Shown: positions 8,116 to 16,884, numbered from the stretch's first letter. The stretch: DNA of 64,000 nucleotides from Clostridia bacterium (GCA_910575245.1 CAJTEN010000008.1:1-64000), one strand, 5' to 3'. Made by a program: numbers and translations. The notes: a model not told the origin generated them from the sequence alone.

Positions 8116-8670
8116 TTACTGCAAATATCTTCTTACGGCAGGCCGCAGGGCGATCCCCAGCGGAACAGCCACGATAATAGATACAACGGCGTTGACGCTG
8201 GACACAACGGCTTTCTGTGACAGGGTAATCATAACGACCTCCAACGGCAGGCCCAAAACGAAGCGGTGTTCGATGTAGCTCTTTGAAAGATAAAGAAGCA
8301 CATAGGCAAATGCGCCCAATGCCGAACCGATAATATACCGCTTGTGTGAGCTTATCCCGGAATTTTTGTGAAATGCGAACATGCCGCAAATCCACGCCAT
8401 AAGAAACTTAAAAACAAAGGTGAACGGCGCGGACGTGATGTAGGCCGGATTCGTCAGGTCAAAGAACATGGAGCCGATCCCCGCCGCAAGCCCACCCTGT
8501 ACCGGCCCTAAGAGCAGGCCGGAAAGCAGGCACATAACATTTCCCATGTGCAGGCGGGTGTTGTCTATGGCCGTGGGGATTGGTATTTGCAGAAACGCGG
8601 AAGCCACATAGACCGCCGCAGCCATAACGCCAACCATAGCAATTTGTTTCAGTGTGATTTTCTTTTCCAT
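8116..8670 (-). CDS. ECF transporter S component (pfam07155-like)
   Basis: 184 residues with about five or six membrane segments. LHMGNVMCLLSGLLLGPVQG and the following GIGSMFFDLTNP region are characteristic of ECF S components, the membrane vitamin-binding subunits that use a shared EcfAAT energising module (not in this window). The ATG start at 8670 follows AAGGAGG. Ligand not determinable. Because the operon holds two PLP enzymes and is divergent from a MocR regulator, a B6 vitamer is one possibility; this is inference. Confidence 0.8.
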   Translation of the reverse strand: MEKKITLKQIAMVGVMAAAVYVASAFLQIPIPTAIDNTRLHMGNVMCLLSGLLLGPVQGGLAAGIGSMFFDLTNPAYITSAPFTFVFKFLMAWICGMFAFHKNSGISSHKRYIIGSALGAFAYVLLYLSKSYIEHRFVLGLPLEVVMITLSQKAVVSSVNAVVSIIVAVPLGIALRPAVRRYLQ

Positions 8671-8695
8671 CTTGGAACCTCCTTGTGTGTAAAAT

Positions 8696-10033
8696 TTATG
8701 CCTCCTTTAGAGCTGCCTGTTTCCTTGCAATATGCCGGAAATACAGGAAGCGGATCAGCAGACCACCCAGCCAGCCCACGGGTGCGGCAATCCAGATACC
8801 GCGATAAGCCAATTCGGTTCCAGACAGCAGGATTGCCGTGGGAACCTGTAAAAGACAGAGGGAACCGATTGACGCAATCATGGGAACCAGTGCTTTCCCA
8901 TATCCCAGCAGCAGACCGTTCAAAATCTGCATAGCTGCAAAAATCAGATAGAATACCGATACCGTCCGCAGGTAGCCGTTCCCGATCTGGACAACGCCGG
9001 GATCACGGTTGAACAGGGAAATAAAGAGGGACGGGAACAGGCATATGACAATGGATATGAGGATTGAGATACCCACCCCCATAGCCAGCGCCGATTTGCC
9101 GCCCCTGATTACCCGGTCAATTTTCCCGGCCCCGTAGTTCTGCGCGGTAAAGTTCGTCATGGCCTGCCCCAAATTCAGGGCGGGCATTTCCGCAAAGGAA
9201 TCCACCTTGGAGGCCGCAGCATACGCAGCCATACAATCGGTTCCAAAGCCATTGATTAGAAACTGTATGGACATAAAACCAACGCTTACAAATACCTGTT
9301 GCAGCATGGCGGGCGTTCCGATCACCAGACTTTTCTTCAACTCGTGGCGGTCAAGCTGTAAATCCCAAAGTCGGATAAACAGGTCGGGGTAACGCCGCCG
9401 CATGTAAAGCATACAGGTAATGAATGAAAAAGCCTGCGCGGTCACGGTCGCAACCGCAGCCCCGGCCACACCCCATTTCAGGGCGGTAATGAAGAAAATA
9501 TCCAGCACGATATTGATAAGCGTTGCCGCAATCAGAATATAAGTCGGTGTCTTGGAATCCCCGACGCCTCTAAGGATATTCGTCAGGGAATTGTATGCGA
9601 ATGTGGGGATCACACCGATAAATATAATCTTCAAGTAAGTATCTGCTATCGTCAGCAGATTTTCAGGCACCCGGAACAGCACTAAAATCTGATAGGAAAA
9701 GCAGGCACCGGCTGCCGCTATGACAAGGGAAAGAACCGCTGAAAACAGAAAGCCGGTATCAACCACCTTTTTCACCTGCCGCATATCTCTGGCTCCAAAG
9801 TAACGGGAGGTCAGGACGCTTGCGCCCAGAGAAATCCCCGTGGACAGCGCAATCAGCAGGAAATTGATCTGATAGCTGAATCCCACCGCCGCAAGGCTTT
9901 CTTTCCCCAAAAAGTTTCCGACAATCACGCTGTCGGCCACGTTATAAAGCTGCTGAAATAAGTTTCCTACCAGAATCGGCAGGGAAAAGTAAAAGATCGT
10001 TTTCAGCTCGCTTCCCTGTGTTAAATCTTTCAT
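8696..10033 (-). CDS. MATE-family efflux transporter, second copy
   Basis: 445 residues, about 12 membrane segments, with the family pattern NLFQQLYNVADSVIVGNFLG near the N-terminus. It belongs to the same family as 6786-8111 but is clearly diverged, so it is a paralogue rather than a recent duplicate. Start ATG 10033 was chosen for its AGGAGA site; the open frame begins 6 bases earlier. It overlaps the end of hisC by 4 bp, indicating translational coupling. Confidence 0.88.
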   Translation of the reverse strand: MKDLTQGSELKTIFYFSLPILVGNLFQQLYNVADSVIVGNFLGKESLAAVGFSYQINFLLIALSTGISLGASVLTSRYFGARDMRQVKKVVDTGFLFSAVLSLVIAAAGACFSYQILVLFRVPENLLTIADTYLKIIFIGVIPTFAYNSLTNILRGVGDSKTPTYILIAATLINIVLDIFFITALKWGVAGAAVATVTAQAFSFITCMLYMRRRYPDLFIRLWDLQLDRHELKKSLVIGTPAMLQQVFVSVGFMSIQFLINGFGTDCMAAYAAASKVDSFAEMPALNLGQAMTNFTAQNYGAGKIDRVIRGGKSALAMGVGISILISIVICLFPSLFISLFNRDPGVVQIGNGYLRTVSVFYLIFAAMQILNGLLLGYGKALVPMIASIGSLCLLQVPTAILLSGTELAYRGIWIAAPVGWLGGLLIRFLYFRHIARKQAALKEA

Positions 10034-11127
10034 TGACATTCTCCTGTGTTTCCGTGCAAGTCACCATGTTGTTGTAATATCTCTTTTAGCTTTATCAGCA
10101 GACAGTCCATTTCCTGATCCGTTCCCACCGCAATACGGAGGTAATCGGAAATGCGCTCCGGCTTGGAAAAATGGCGCACATAAATCCCAGCGGCCCGCAG
10201 GCTTTCGTAAATCACACCGGCCTTTACAGACGGGTGCGTAACGAACAGAAAATTGCTTTTGGAATCCTGAAAGGAAAAGCCTAACTGCTTCAATTCCCGC
10301 TTTATACGCTCTCTGGTTGCGATAATCAGGGCGTTTGTTCGCTCAAAGTATTCCCTGTCCCGGACTGCCGCCGCGCCCAGTGTTTGCGTCAGGCGGTTCA
10401 TGGTATAAGAGTTAAAGGAGTTCCTGACATCGTTTAAGTAGCTGATAAGCTGCGGGCTTCCAAACGCATAACCGACACGCAGGCCGGCAAGGGCGCGGGA
10501 TTTTGAAACGGTCTGGATAATCAGCAGGTTATCGTATTTATCCAGCAGCGGGAACGCGGATATGCCGCCGAAATCAATATAAGCCTCGTCCACGATCACC
10601 ACCACGTCCTGATTGTGGCTGATAATATCCTCTATCTCCGGTAAGCCCATCAATATCCCTGTGGGGGCGTTGGGGTTAGGAAAGACTACGCCTCCGTTCT
10701 CCCGGAAATAATCACTTTTCCTGATCTGAAATTCACCGTCTAAGGGAATCTGCTCAAACGGTATCTGAAACAGCCGCGCCCACACGTCATAAAAGGAATA
10801 GGTAATATCCGGGAACAGCACAGGTTTCCCGGAATTAAAAAAGGTCAGAAATGATACGGCCAGCACATCGTCAGAGCCGACACCTACAAATATCCGGCTA
10901 CGGTCAATCTGGTAGAAATCCGCAAGGGCCTCCACCAGAATATTAGAATCCGGGTCGGGATATAGCCGGAGTTCCCCTGTCTGGAATTGTTCCAGTGTTT
11001 CGGCCACACGGGGAGAGGGCGGGTAGGGATTCTCATTCGTATTCAGTTTGATGATGTCCGCCTGTTTGGGCTGTTCGCCCGGTATGTAGGGAAGCACTTG
11101 GCGGATATTCTTTTCCCACGTTTTCAT
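10030..11127 (-). CDS. hisC: Histidinol-phosphate aminotransferase-like PLP enzyme
   Basis: 365 residues, fold-type I aminotransferase. IIKLNTNENPYPPSPRV at the N-terminus and the PLP lysine in VSKSRALAGLRVGYAFG match HisC. The conserved Asn/Asp/Tyr around VVVIVDEAYIDFGG are present. HisC transfers an amino group to imidazole-acetol phosphate, but homologues also act on aromatic amino acids. No other his genes are nearby, so a role in histidine synthesis is not supported by context and it may serve the operon's own pathway. Confidence 0.8.
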   Translation of the reverse strand: MKTWEKNIRQVLPYIPGEQPKQADIIKLNTNENPYPPSPRVAETLEQFQTGELRLYPDPDSNILVEALADFYQIDRSRIFVGVGSDDVLAVSFLTFFNSGKPVLFPDITYSFYDVWARLFQIPFEQIPLDGEFQIRKSDYFRENGGVVFPNPNAPTGILMGLPEIEDIISHNQDVVVIVDEAYIDFGGISAFPLLDKYDNLLIIQTVSKSRALAGLRVGYAFGSPQLISYLNDVRNSFNSYTMNRLTQTLGAAAVRDREYFERTNALIIATRERIKRELKQLGFSFQDSKSNFLFVTHPSVKAGVIYESLRAAGIYVRHFSKPERISDYLRIAVGTDQEMDCLLIKLKEILQQHGDLHGNTGECQ

Positions 11128-11140
11128 AAGCAGCCCCTTT

Positions 11141-12304
11141 CTAAGTCCGGTACCGGGACAGGAACCGGAAAATCCGGTTGACGGCTTCTTTCAGGTTTTG
11201 CAGGGAAGCCGCATAGGAAATCCGTACAAAGCCCTCCCCACACTCACCAAAGGAATCGCCGGGGACAACCGCCACCTTTTCCTCTTTCAGCAGCTTCAAC
11301 GCAAATTCGCCGCTGGATAAACCAAACTCCCGGATATTGGGGAACATATAAAATGCTCCCTGCGGTTCAAAACAGGGCAGGCCCAGCCTTTGCAGCTCAT
11401 GGTAGAGGAATTTTCTTCTCTGGTCGTAGGATTCACGCATGGCTTCTATATCCCCGTCCCCCTGTTCCATCGCTTCGATGGCCGCATACTGGCTGATGGT
11501 AGGTGCACACATTACCGCAAACTGATGGATTTTTACCATCTGTTCGATAATCTCATGGTTTCCCAGCGCGTACCCCAGCCGCCAGCCGGTCATGGCAAAG
11601 CTCTTGGAAAAACCGTTGATAATTATGGTTCGTTGTTCCATGCCGGGCAATCCGGCGATACTACAATGCTTCACGCCATAGGTAAGCTCCCCGTATATTT
11701 CATCGGATATAACAATCAAATCGTGTTTCTGAATGACAGGTAACAGGGCTTCCAAATCCTCCTTTTCCATCACGGCCCCGGTCGGATTGTTGGGGTATGA
11801 CAGGATCAGCACCTTGCTTTTGGGTGTAACCGCCGCCTCCAACTGCTCCGGCTTCAGACGGAACCGGTTTTCCTCTATCAAGCGGATTGGGACGGGAACG
11901 CCGTCAGCCAGCTTAATACAGGGGTAATAGGAAACAAAGCCCGGTTCCAGATAGATCACTTCGTCCCCTGCATTAAGCAGCGCCCGCAGCGCAAGGTCAA
12001 TGGCCTCGCTGCCGCCAACCGTGACAATGATCTGGTTTTCAGGATTGTAAGTAAGCCCGGTTTTCCGTTTGGTGTAGCTGCTGATTGCAGCCCGAAGTTC
12101 TTGCAGCCCCGCATTGGACGTATAAAAGGTTTTGCCGGACTGCAACGCCTGTATGCCTGCCTCCCGGATATGCCACGGGGTATCAAAATCCGGTTCCCCG
12201 ACGCCGAGGGAAATCACGTCGGGAATTTCGTTCGCCATATCAAAAAAGGCCCGTATGCCGGAAGATTTTAGGTTCAATACTTTTTGTGACAGCTTTTCCC
12301 TCAT
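11141..12304 (-). CDS. Class I/II aminotransferase (AspC/PatA-like)
   Basis: 387 residues. The N-terminus has VISLGVGEPDFDTPWHIREA, the SYPNNPTGAVM substrate loop is intact, and the PLP lysine is in GFSKSFAMTGWRLGYALG. It resembles the aromatic/aspartate aminotransferases that often sit beside an Lrp gene. Its ATG overlaps the Lrp stop (ATGA, 12301-12304), and 13 bp separate it from hisC. Substrate cannot be fixed. Confidence 0.87.
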   Translation of the reverse strand: MREKLSQKVLNLKSSGIRAFFDMANEIPDVISLGVGEPDFDTPWHIREAGIQALQSGKTFYTSNAGLQELRAAISSYTKRKTGLTYNPENQIIVTVGGSEAIDLALRALLNAGDEVIYLEPGFVSYYPCIKLADGVPVPIRLIEENRFRLKPEQLEAAVTPKSKVLILSYPNNPTGAVMEKEDLEALLPVIQKHDLIVISDEIYGELTYGVKHCSIAGLPGMEQRTIIINGFSKSFAMTGWRLGYALGNHEIIEQMVKIHQFAVMCAPTISQYAAIEAMEQGDGDIEAMRESYDQRRKFLYHELQRLGLPCFEPQGAFYMFPNIREFGLSSGEFALKLLKEEKVAVVPGDSFGECGEGFVRISYAASLQNLKEAVNRIFRFLSRYRT

Positions 12305-12795
12305 GGCGTCACCACCATTCTTTCGTCCGCCTGCTTTGCCTCAAAGCTCACGCCCAGCTCCTTATATTTTGTCAGCGTGAAATGGGTAGTGGTACTCTGG
12401 ACTTCCTCAATGGAGGCCAGCTTTCCCGACACGAAAAGGGATATTTCTTTCAGTGTTTTCCCCTTTACCATGACAAGAAAATCGTAAGCCCCGGACATTA
12501 AGTACAGCGTCACTACCTGCGGATAGGCATTGATTTTCTCTGCCAGCTTTTGATAGCCCTCGCCGCCCTGCGGCGTAACACGCAGCTCTACCAAAGCGGT
12601 CACATCATCATCATTGACTTTGTTCCAGTCAATCAATGTATGGTAGCCACAGATCACATGCGCTTTTTCCAGACCGGCTATTTCCCTTTGGACTTCTTCT
12701 TCCGAAATCCCCAGCATAATTGCAATTTCATGTTCTGTCAGTTTACTATTGTTCTCCAACATGTGAAGAAGCTGCTCCCTGATTACTTGTTCCAT
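12301..12795 (-). CDS. Lrp/AsnC-family regulator
   Basis: 164 residues. An N-terminal helix-turn-helix (LTEHEIAIMLGISEEEVQRE) is followed by the RAM effector domain (TALVELRVTPQGGEGYQKLA and YLMSGAYDFLVMVKG). It probably senses an amino acid and controls this operon, of which it is the first gene. ATG 12795 follows a GGAGG site. It is divergent from the MocR gene with a 113-bp shared region. Confidence 0.88.
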   Translation of the reverse strand: MEQVIREQLLHMLENNSKLTEHEIAIMLGISEEEVQREIAGLEKAHVICGYHTLIDWNKVNDDDVTALVELRVTPQGGEGYQKLAEKINAYPQVVTLYLMSGAYDFLVMVKGKTLKEISLFVSGKLASIEEVQSTTTHFTLTKYKELGVSFEAKQADERMVVTP

Positions 12796-12830
12796 GTTCT
12801 TACCTCCTTGCGCTGCATATAATCATAACA

Positions 12831-12874
12831 ATTATAACAGTAGCATTGACTTTGTACGGTTTCAATAGTAGAAT
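12831..12874. promoter_or_regulatory. Divergent overlapping promoters of mocR-like gene and Lrp operon
   Basis: Rightward: TTGACT at 12846-12851, 17-bp spacer, TAGAAT at 12869-12874, suitable for the MocR gene. Leftward: TATAAT on the minus strand at 12836-12831, with no clear -35. The two promoters lie back to back within 45 bp, so one bound regulator could affect both. Confidence 0.6.
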
Positions 12875-12908
12875 TGTATGCAAGACAATGTTTTTAAGGA
12901 GGTGCGCT

Positions 12909-14318
12909 ATGCCTGTAAACTCGTTTGAAGATTATCCGCTTACATGGAAGCCGAGCAAGGCCCTGTTAAAATTCCCGATGTATATATCCCTTTCAGAGCT
13001 TTTGGAACAGGACATTTTAAGCGGGAGGCTTCCGCCCAAAACAAAGCTGCCGCCGCAGCGGGAATTAGCGGACTTTCTGGACGTGAATTTAAGTACCATC
13101 ACCCGCGCCTTTAAGCTGTGCGAAACAAAAGGCTTAATCTATGCGGCGGTGGGAAGCGGGACGTATGTTTCCCCCAATGCGGCCCTGCCGAATCCAGACA
13201 CGCAGGAGGAAGCGGAGTACATAGACCTTGGCCCCATCAAGCCCTACTATCAGTTCAATTCCATTGTGGCCGATACCGCACGGGCAATCCTGCAAGGCCC
13301 GAAGTCGGAAAAGCTATTTGAGTTCAGCTTTACCTTGGGGACAGCCCACCATAAACAGGTCGCGCAGAAATGGCTTGCCGAGTTCCAGATCAACGCCGCT
13401 ATGGAGGATATTATTTTAACGTCCGGTACACAAAACGCGCTGGCGATTGCGCTTCTTTCCCTGTTTCGGGCCGGAGATAAGATTGCCACTGATACCTATA
13501 CTTATTCCAATTTCATCACTCTTGCAAAGCAGCTTAATATCCAGTTGATACCGATAGAGGCCGACGGACAGGGTATGCTGCCGGACGCGCTGGAAAAGCA
13601 GAGGAAGCTGCATGAAATAAAGGGGATTTATTTAATGCCCTCCTGCACAAATCCCACGGGGATCACCATGCCGTCAGAGCGCCGGAAAGCAATCAGCCAG
13701 ATTATCAGCAGTCAGGACATGGTTCTGATTGAAGATGATACCTACGGCTTTATCGCGGACGATAAAATCCCGCCGATGGCAACCATGATCCCCGCGCACA
13801 CCATTTACCTGCACGGAATTTCAAAATCCCTGTCTGCCGGGCTGCGGATCGCTTATCTGGTGTTTCCGCACCGCTTCCAGAAAACCTTTTTGAATACGGC
13901 CAATAACATTAACCTGAAAATCCCGCTGCTCAACGCGGAGATTGCAAGTGAGCTGATTGCAGGCGGGGCCGCGCGGGAGATCATCGACAAGAAGTGTATG
14001 CTGTCAGAGGAACGGGGCCGCCTGTATACCAGATACTTTCCAGAACAGCCGCCAACGAATCCGTACAGCTTCTTTAGGTGGCTTCCGCTCCCCGCAGGCT
14101 GCAACGGCTACAACTTTGAAGTGCAGGCAAAAAATCACGGCGTAAAGGTATTGTGTTCAGACCGTTTTGCGGTGGGGAATACCGCCCAATTCGCCGCGAT
14201 CCGGCTGGCTACCTGCTCCCCCCGGACAATGGCCGATCTGGAAAACGGTTTGCAGATTATTCAAACGCTTATAAAGGAAAATCAGACGGTGATCCAGCGG
14301 GAGGAATTTATCATTTGA
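12909..14318 (+). CDS. MocR-family (GntR-aminotransferase) regulator
   Basis: 469 residues from ATG 12909, which has AAGGAGGTG 5 bases upstream; the longer frame from 12846 crosses the promoter. The N-terminal GntR winged helix covers roughly residues 25-95 (LPPQRELADFLDVNLSTITR). The C-terminal fold-type I aminotransferase-like domain has the PLP lysine motif HGISKSLSAGLRIAYLV and SCTNPTGITMP. MocR proteins use PLP as a ligand and often control vitamin B6 or amino-acid genes. Divergent from the Lrp-aminotransferase-MATE operon, its likely target. Confidence 0.88.
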   Translation: MPVNSFEDYPLTWKPSKALLKFPMYISLSELLEQDILSGRLPPKTKLPPQRELADFLDVNLSTITRAFKLCETKGLIYAAVGSGTYVSPNAALPNPDTQEEAEYIDLGPIKPYYQFNSIVADTARAILQGPKSEKLFEFSFTLGTAHHKQVAQKWLAEFQINAAMEDIILTSGTQNALAIALLSLFRAGDKIATDTYTYSNFITLAKQLNIQLIPIEADGQGMLPDALEKQRKLHEIKGIYLMPSCTNPTGITMPSERRKAISQIISSQDMVLIEDDTYGFIADDKIPPMATMIPAHTIYLHGISKSLSAGLRIAYLVFPHRFQKTFLNTANNINLKIPLLNAEIASELIAGGAAREIIDKKCMLSEERGRLYTRYFPEQPPTNPYSFFRWLPLPAGCNGYNFEVQAKNHGVKVLCSDRFAVGNTAQFAAIRLATCSPRTMADLENGLQIIQTLIKENQTVIQREEFII

Positions 14319-14382
14319 GTTGACACGACAACAGGAATTATAAACTGTAATAAAAGTGCATATTACGTCATTCCCCGCGCAT

Positions 14383-14395
14383 AGTATGAACTATA
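14383..14395 (+). promoter_or_regulatory. Operator-like site upstream of the XRE gene
   Basis: AGTATGAACTATA sits within ATAGT-ATGA-ACTAT, a 5-bp inverted repeat with a 4-bp centre, 23 bp before the XRE start codon. The same 13-mer occurs inverted at 4781-4793. Probable autoregulatory operator. Confidence 0.45.
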
Positions 14396-14417
14396 CAATG
14401 TAAAGGGGTGAAATGAT

Positions 14418-14762
14418 ATGGCGAAAGGAACAGAATATCCCGGTTTTGAAACGCTTGGAGCGGACATCAAAGAAGCGCGGAAAGCATTGGGATTGTCCCG
14501 CAGGGCATTGGCTGAACAAGTCAGTATTGATCCCCGGTATCTTGCAAATATAGAAAACAGCGGCGATCTTCCCAGCGTCCCGGTACTTTATGAGCTGGCG
14601 AGGATATGCAAGCTCCCCATAGAACGCTACTTCCACCCGGAAGCAGAGCCAGAGGGCAGCGAACAGCGCCAGAGGGTCGGCCACAAATTAAAGCTGTGTC
14701 CCGAACCGTATTTGCCGATTATCGAGGGAGCCATTGACGGAGCTATCAAAATCAAAGAGTAG
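14418..14762 (+). CDS. XRE-family transcriptional regulator
   Basis: 114 residues. A helix-turn-helix occupies residues 12-70 (IKEARKALGLSRRALAEQVS, then DPRYLANIENSGDLPSV). The C-terminal tail is acidic and unassigned. Short XRE proteins next to mobC/relaxase in Clostridia elements act as repressors of element functions. The ribosome site AAAGGGGTG precedes ATG 14418. A terminator follows at 14809. Confidence 0.85.
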   Translation: MAKGTEYPGFETLGADIKEARKALGLSRRALAEQVSIDPRYLANIENSGDLPSVPVLYELARICKLPIERYFHPEAEPEGSEQRQRVGHKLKLCPEPYLPIIEGAIDGAIKIKE

Positions 14763-14808
14763 AGGACGTGAAAAGCGTTCTCTATTTTTTGTGCTTTTAT
14801 CGCTTCCA

Positions 14809-14833
14809 GCCCGCATTTGGCGGGCATTTTTTT
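14809..14833 (+). terminator. Rho-independent terminator after the XRE gene
   Basis: GCCCGC (14809-14814) and GCGGGC (14820-14825) with a 5-base loop, followed by ATTTTTTT. It ends the XRE transcript and isolates mobC. Confidence 0.8.
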
Positions 14834-14865
14834 GTGGCGGAAACGCCTTATAGACGTAGAAACGG

Positions 14866-14950
14866 TAACGTAGCAAGCATAGGAAAAGAGTACCCTTTTC
14901 CGTATTTCTGCCCGCCCGGTCGGTCAGAAATTGCTTGTTGGGAGGTGTCC
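14866..14950. other. Candidate origin of transfer upstream of mobC
   Basis: Between the terminator and mobC lie GGAAAAG..CTTTTCC (about 14881-14901) and a TTCTG..CAGAA inverted repeat, preceded by CGTAGAAACGGTAACG. Relaxase origins usually lie just upstream of mobC/relaxase genes and contain such hairpins. No nic site is recognised with confidence. Confidence 0.3.
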
Positions 14951-14986
14951 CAAACCCTCTATGAGAACGGAAAGGAGCGAAAAACC

Positions 14987-15280
14987 ATGAACGGACGCAA
15001 AAGGACAATACAGGTCAAATTCTATGTGACAGAGGAAGAAAGGAAACTGATTGAGGAAAAAATGAAGCTCGTCCCCACAAGCAACATGGCGGCGTATCTG
15101 CGCAAGATCGCCATTGACGGGTACATTATCCAAGTAGACCACACGGACATAAAAGCAATGACGGCGGAGATACAGAAGATCGGGGTCAATGTCAATCAGA
15201 TCGCACGTCGCGTAAACGCGACGGGAAACGCCTACAAAGAGGATATAGAGGAAATCAAGGGGGTGCTTGCGGAAATATGA
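14987..15280 (+). CDS. mobC: MobC-family relaxosome protein
   Basis: 97 residues beginning MNGRKRTIQVKFYVTEEERK, with a ribbon-helix-helix N-terminus and the GVNVNQIARRVNATG motif near the C-terminus typical of MobC/MbeC accessory proteins that open origin DNA for the relaxase. The ATG 14987 has AAAGGAG 7 bases upstream; the longer frame to 14768 is non-coding. It overlaps the relaxase start by 4 bp. Confidence 0.85.
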   Translation: MNGRKRTIQVKFYVTEEERKLIEEKMKLVPTSNMAAYLRKIAIDGYIIQVDHTDIKAMTAEIQKIGVNVNQIARRVNATGNAYKEDIEEIKGVLAEI

Positions 15281-16494
15281 CGGTTACAAAGATTAAGCCT
15301 GTTAAAAGCACTCTAAGCAAAGCCCTTGACTATATCGAAAACCCGGACAAGACGAACGAAAAAATGCTCATATCCTCTTTCGGGTGCAGCTATGAAACGG
15401 CAGATATTGAGTTTGGCTATACCCTCTCGCAAGCGCGGGATAAGGGCAACAACTTAGCCTTTCACTTGATACAGTCCTTTGCTCCGGGAGAAGTGGACTA
15501 TCAGAAAGCCCATGAGATCGGGCGGCAGCTTGCCGACGCGGTAACAAAGGGGCAGCATGAATATGTACTCACGACACACATTGACAAGGGGCATATACAC
15601 AATCACATTATTTTCTGCGCGGTCAACTTCGTAGATCATCACAAGTATGTTTCCAACAAGCGGACGTATTACGGCATACGGAACATGAGCGACAAGCTGT
15701 ACCGGGACAACGGGCTTTCTGTGGTCGTCCCCGGCAAGGGAAGCAAGGGAAAGAGCTATGCAGAATACCAAGCGGAGAAAACCGGGACAAGCTGGAAAGG
15801 CAAGCTGAAAATCGCCGTGGACGCGCTCATTCCCCAAGTTTCCAGCTTTGAGGAACTATTGCAGCGGTTACAGGCGGCGGGCTATGAGATCAAGCCGGGA
15901 AAATATGTGTCATGCCGCGCACCGGGGCAGGAACGCTTTACCCGCCTAAAAACCCTCGGCGCAGACTATACAGAAGAAGCCATAAGGGAACGGATAGCGG
16001 GCAAGCGCACCCGCGCCGCCAAAGCTCCAAAGGCAGAGCGTAGGGGCGTTAATCTTCTCATTGACATTGAGAACAGTATCAAGGCGCAGCAGAGCCGGGG
16101 CTATGAACAGTGGGCGAAAATCCACAATCTGAAACAGGCGGCAAAGACTATGAACTTCCTTACCGAAAACAAGATTGAACAGTACGCCGATCTGCTTACC
16201 CGGATAAAGGAAATCGCCACGGCAAGCGAACAGGCGGGGGACAGCCTAAAGGAAGCGGAAAAGCGTCTTTCGGATATGGCGTTGCTCATTAAGAATGTCA
16301 CTACCTACCAAAAGACAAAGCCCCTCTATGAAGCCTACCGCAAAGGAAATGTCCCTGTCTTTAAATTTATTCTCCATGACACATTCCCTCCACCAGCCAC
16401 CGGAGTGTTTTTACCGTATCATTCCTCCATTTGCAGACAGTGCTTTTTGCCAGACCGAGGATTCCCCCAATCTCCCTGTCCGTCCATCCGATGA
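15277..16494 (+). CDS. MOBP-type relaxase, 3'-truncated
   Basis: The open frame is 405 residues, but only about residues 1-357 are relaxase. The nickase domain has the HIDKGHIHNHIIFCAVNF three-histidine motif near 101-118 and an N-terminal TKIKPVKSTLSKALDYIE. After YEAYRKGN (about 16341-16350) the frame runs antisense through a sigma-factor gene, so the C-terminal helical region is lost and replaced by 45 unrelated residues. Relaxases nick the origin and lead DNA transfer. The catalytic domain is intact, so residual activity is possible; normal length in this group is longer. Confidence 0.85.
   Translation: MTVTKIKPVKSTLSKALDYIENPDKTNEKMLISSFGCSYETADIEFGYTLSQARDKGNNLAFHLIQSFAPGEVDYQKAHEIGRQLADAVTKGQHEYVLTTHIDKGHIHNHIIFCAVNFVDHHKYVSNKRTYYGIRNMSDKLYRDNGLSVVVPGKGSKGKSYAEYQAEKTGTSWKGKLKIAVDALIPQVSSFEELLQRLQAAGYEIKPGKYVSCRAPGQERFTRLKTLGADYTEEAIRERIAGKRTRAAKAPKAERRGVNLLIDIENSIKAQQSRGYEQWAKIHNLKQAAKTMNFLTENKIEQYADLLTRIKEIATASEQAGDSLKEAEKRLSDMALLIKNVTTYQKTKPLYEAYRKGNVPVFKFILHDTFPPPATGVFLPYHSSICRQCFLPDRGFPQSPCPSIR
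16342..16377 (-). pseudogene. 5' end of a helix-turn-helix gene, cut by the relaxase junction
   Basis: An ATG at 16377 overlaps the end of the sigma gene and opens MENKFKDRDISF before the sequence becomes the antisense of the relaxase gene near 16345. This is the usual position of a helix-turn-helix partner gene downstream of an element sigma factor, as at 3888-4561. It marks the fusion point of two element segments. Confidence 0.5.
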
Positions 16495-16792
16495 AGTAAT
16501 ACATCAGCACAATCTGTAACTGTCTGTCCGACAGTTCCCTTAATGCCTGTGCCAAATCACCGTCCACTATGCCGATTTCATAACCCATGACATAAAAATA
16601 GTCAGCGTGGTATGTATCAAAGATTTTATCAACCGTTTCCAACTGCTTTTCGGAAAACATCTCCATGTGCGATTCCCGTTCCGCCATGCGCTTGCGTTCG
16701 TTGTAATAGTTAATTTTTTCGTATCTCAATGCCATGCGGCAGTATGTCACAAACTGGCGCACCACCCTGTCTTTTTTATCTTTGTTTATCAA
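16367..16792 (-). CDS. Sigma-70-like factor, second copy
   Basis: 141 residues. The N-terminus MINKDKKDRVVRQFVTYCRM and C-terminal LSDRQLQIVLMYYFIGWTDR followed by EIGGILGLAKSTVCKWRND form a region-2-like and region-4 pair of the element-associated sigma type. It starts at TTG 16792 with AGAGG upstream. It is not a recent duplicate of the 4130-4561 gene; similarity is only at family level. Its downstream partner gene is truncated, so it probably came with a different element. Confidence 0.75.
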   Translation of the reverse strand: MINKDKKDRVVRQFVTYCRMALRYEKINYYNERKRMAERESHMEMFSEKQLETVDKIFDTYHADYFYVMGYEIGIVDGDLAQALRELSDRQLQIVLMYYFIGWTDREIGGILGLAKSTVCKWRNDTVKTLRWLVEGMCHGE

Positions 16793-16884
16793 TGTCCTGT
16801 CCTCTATTTCTGAAAAATTGATTTATCTGAAACGAAATTAGGACTGGTGGGGAACGGCAGTGTATTGTTGCTTTTAGAAACAGA

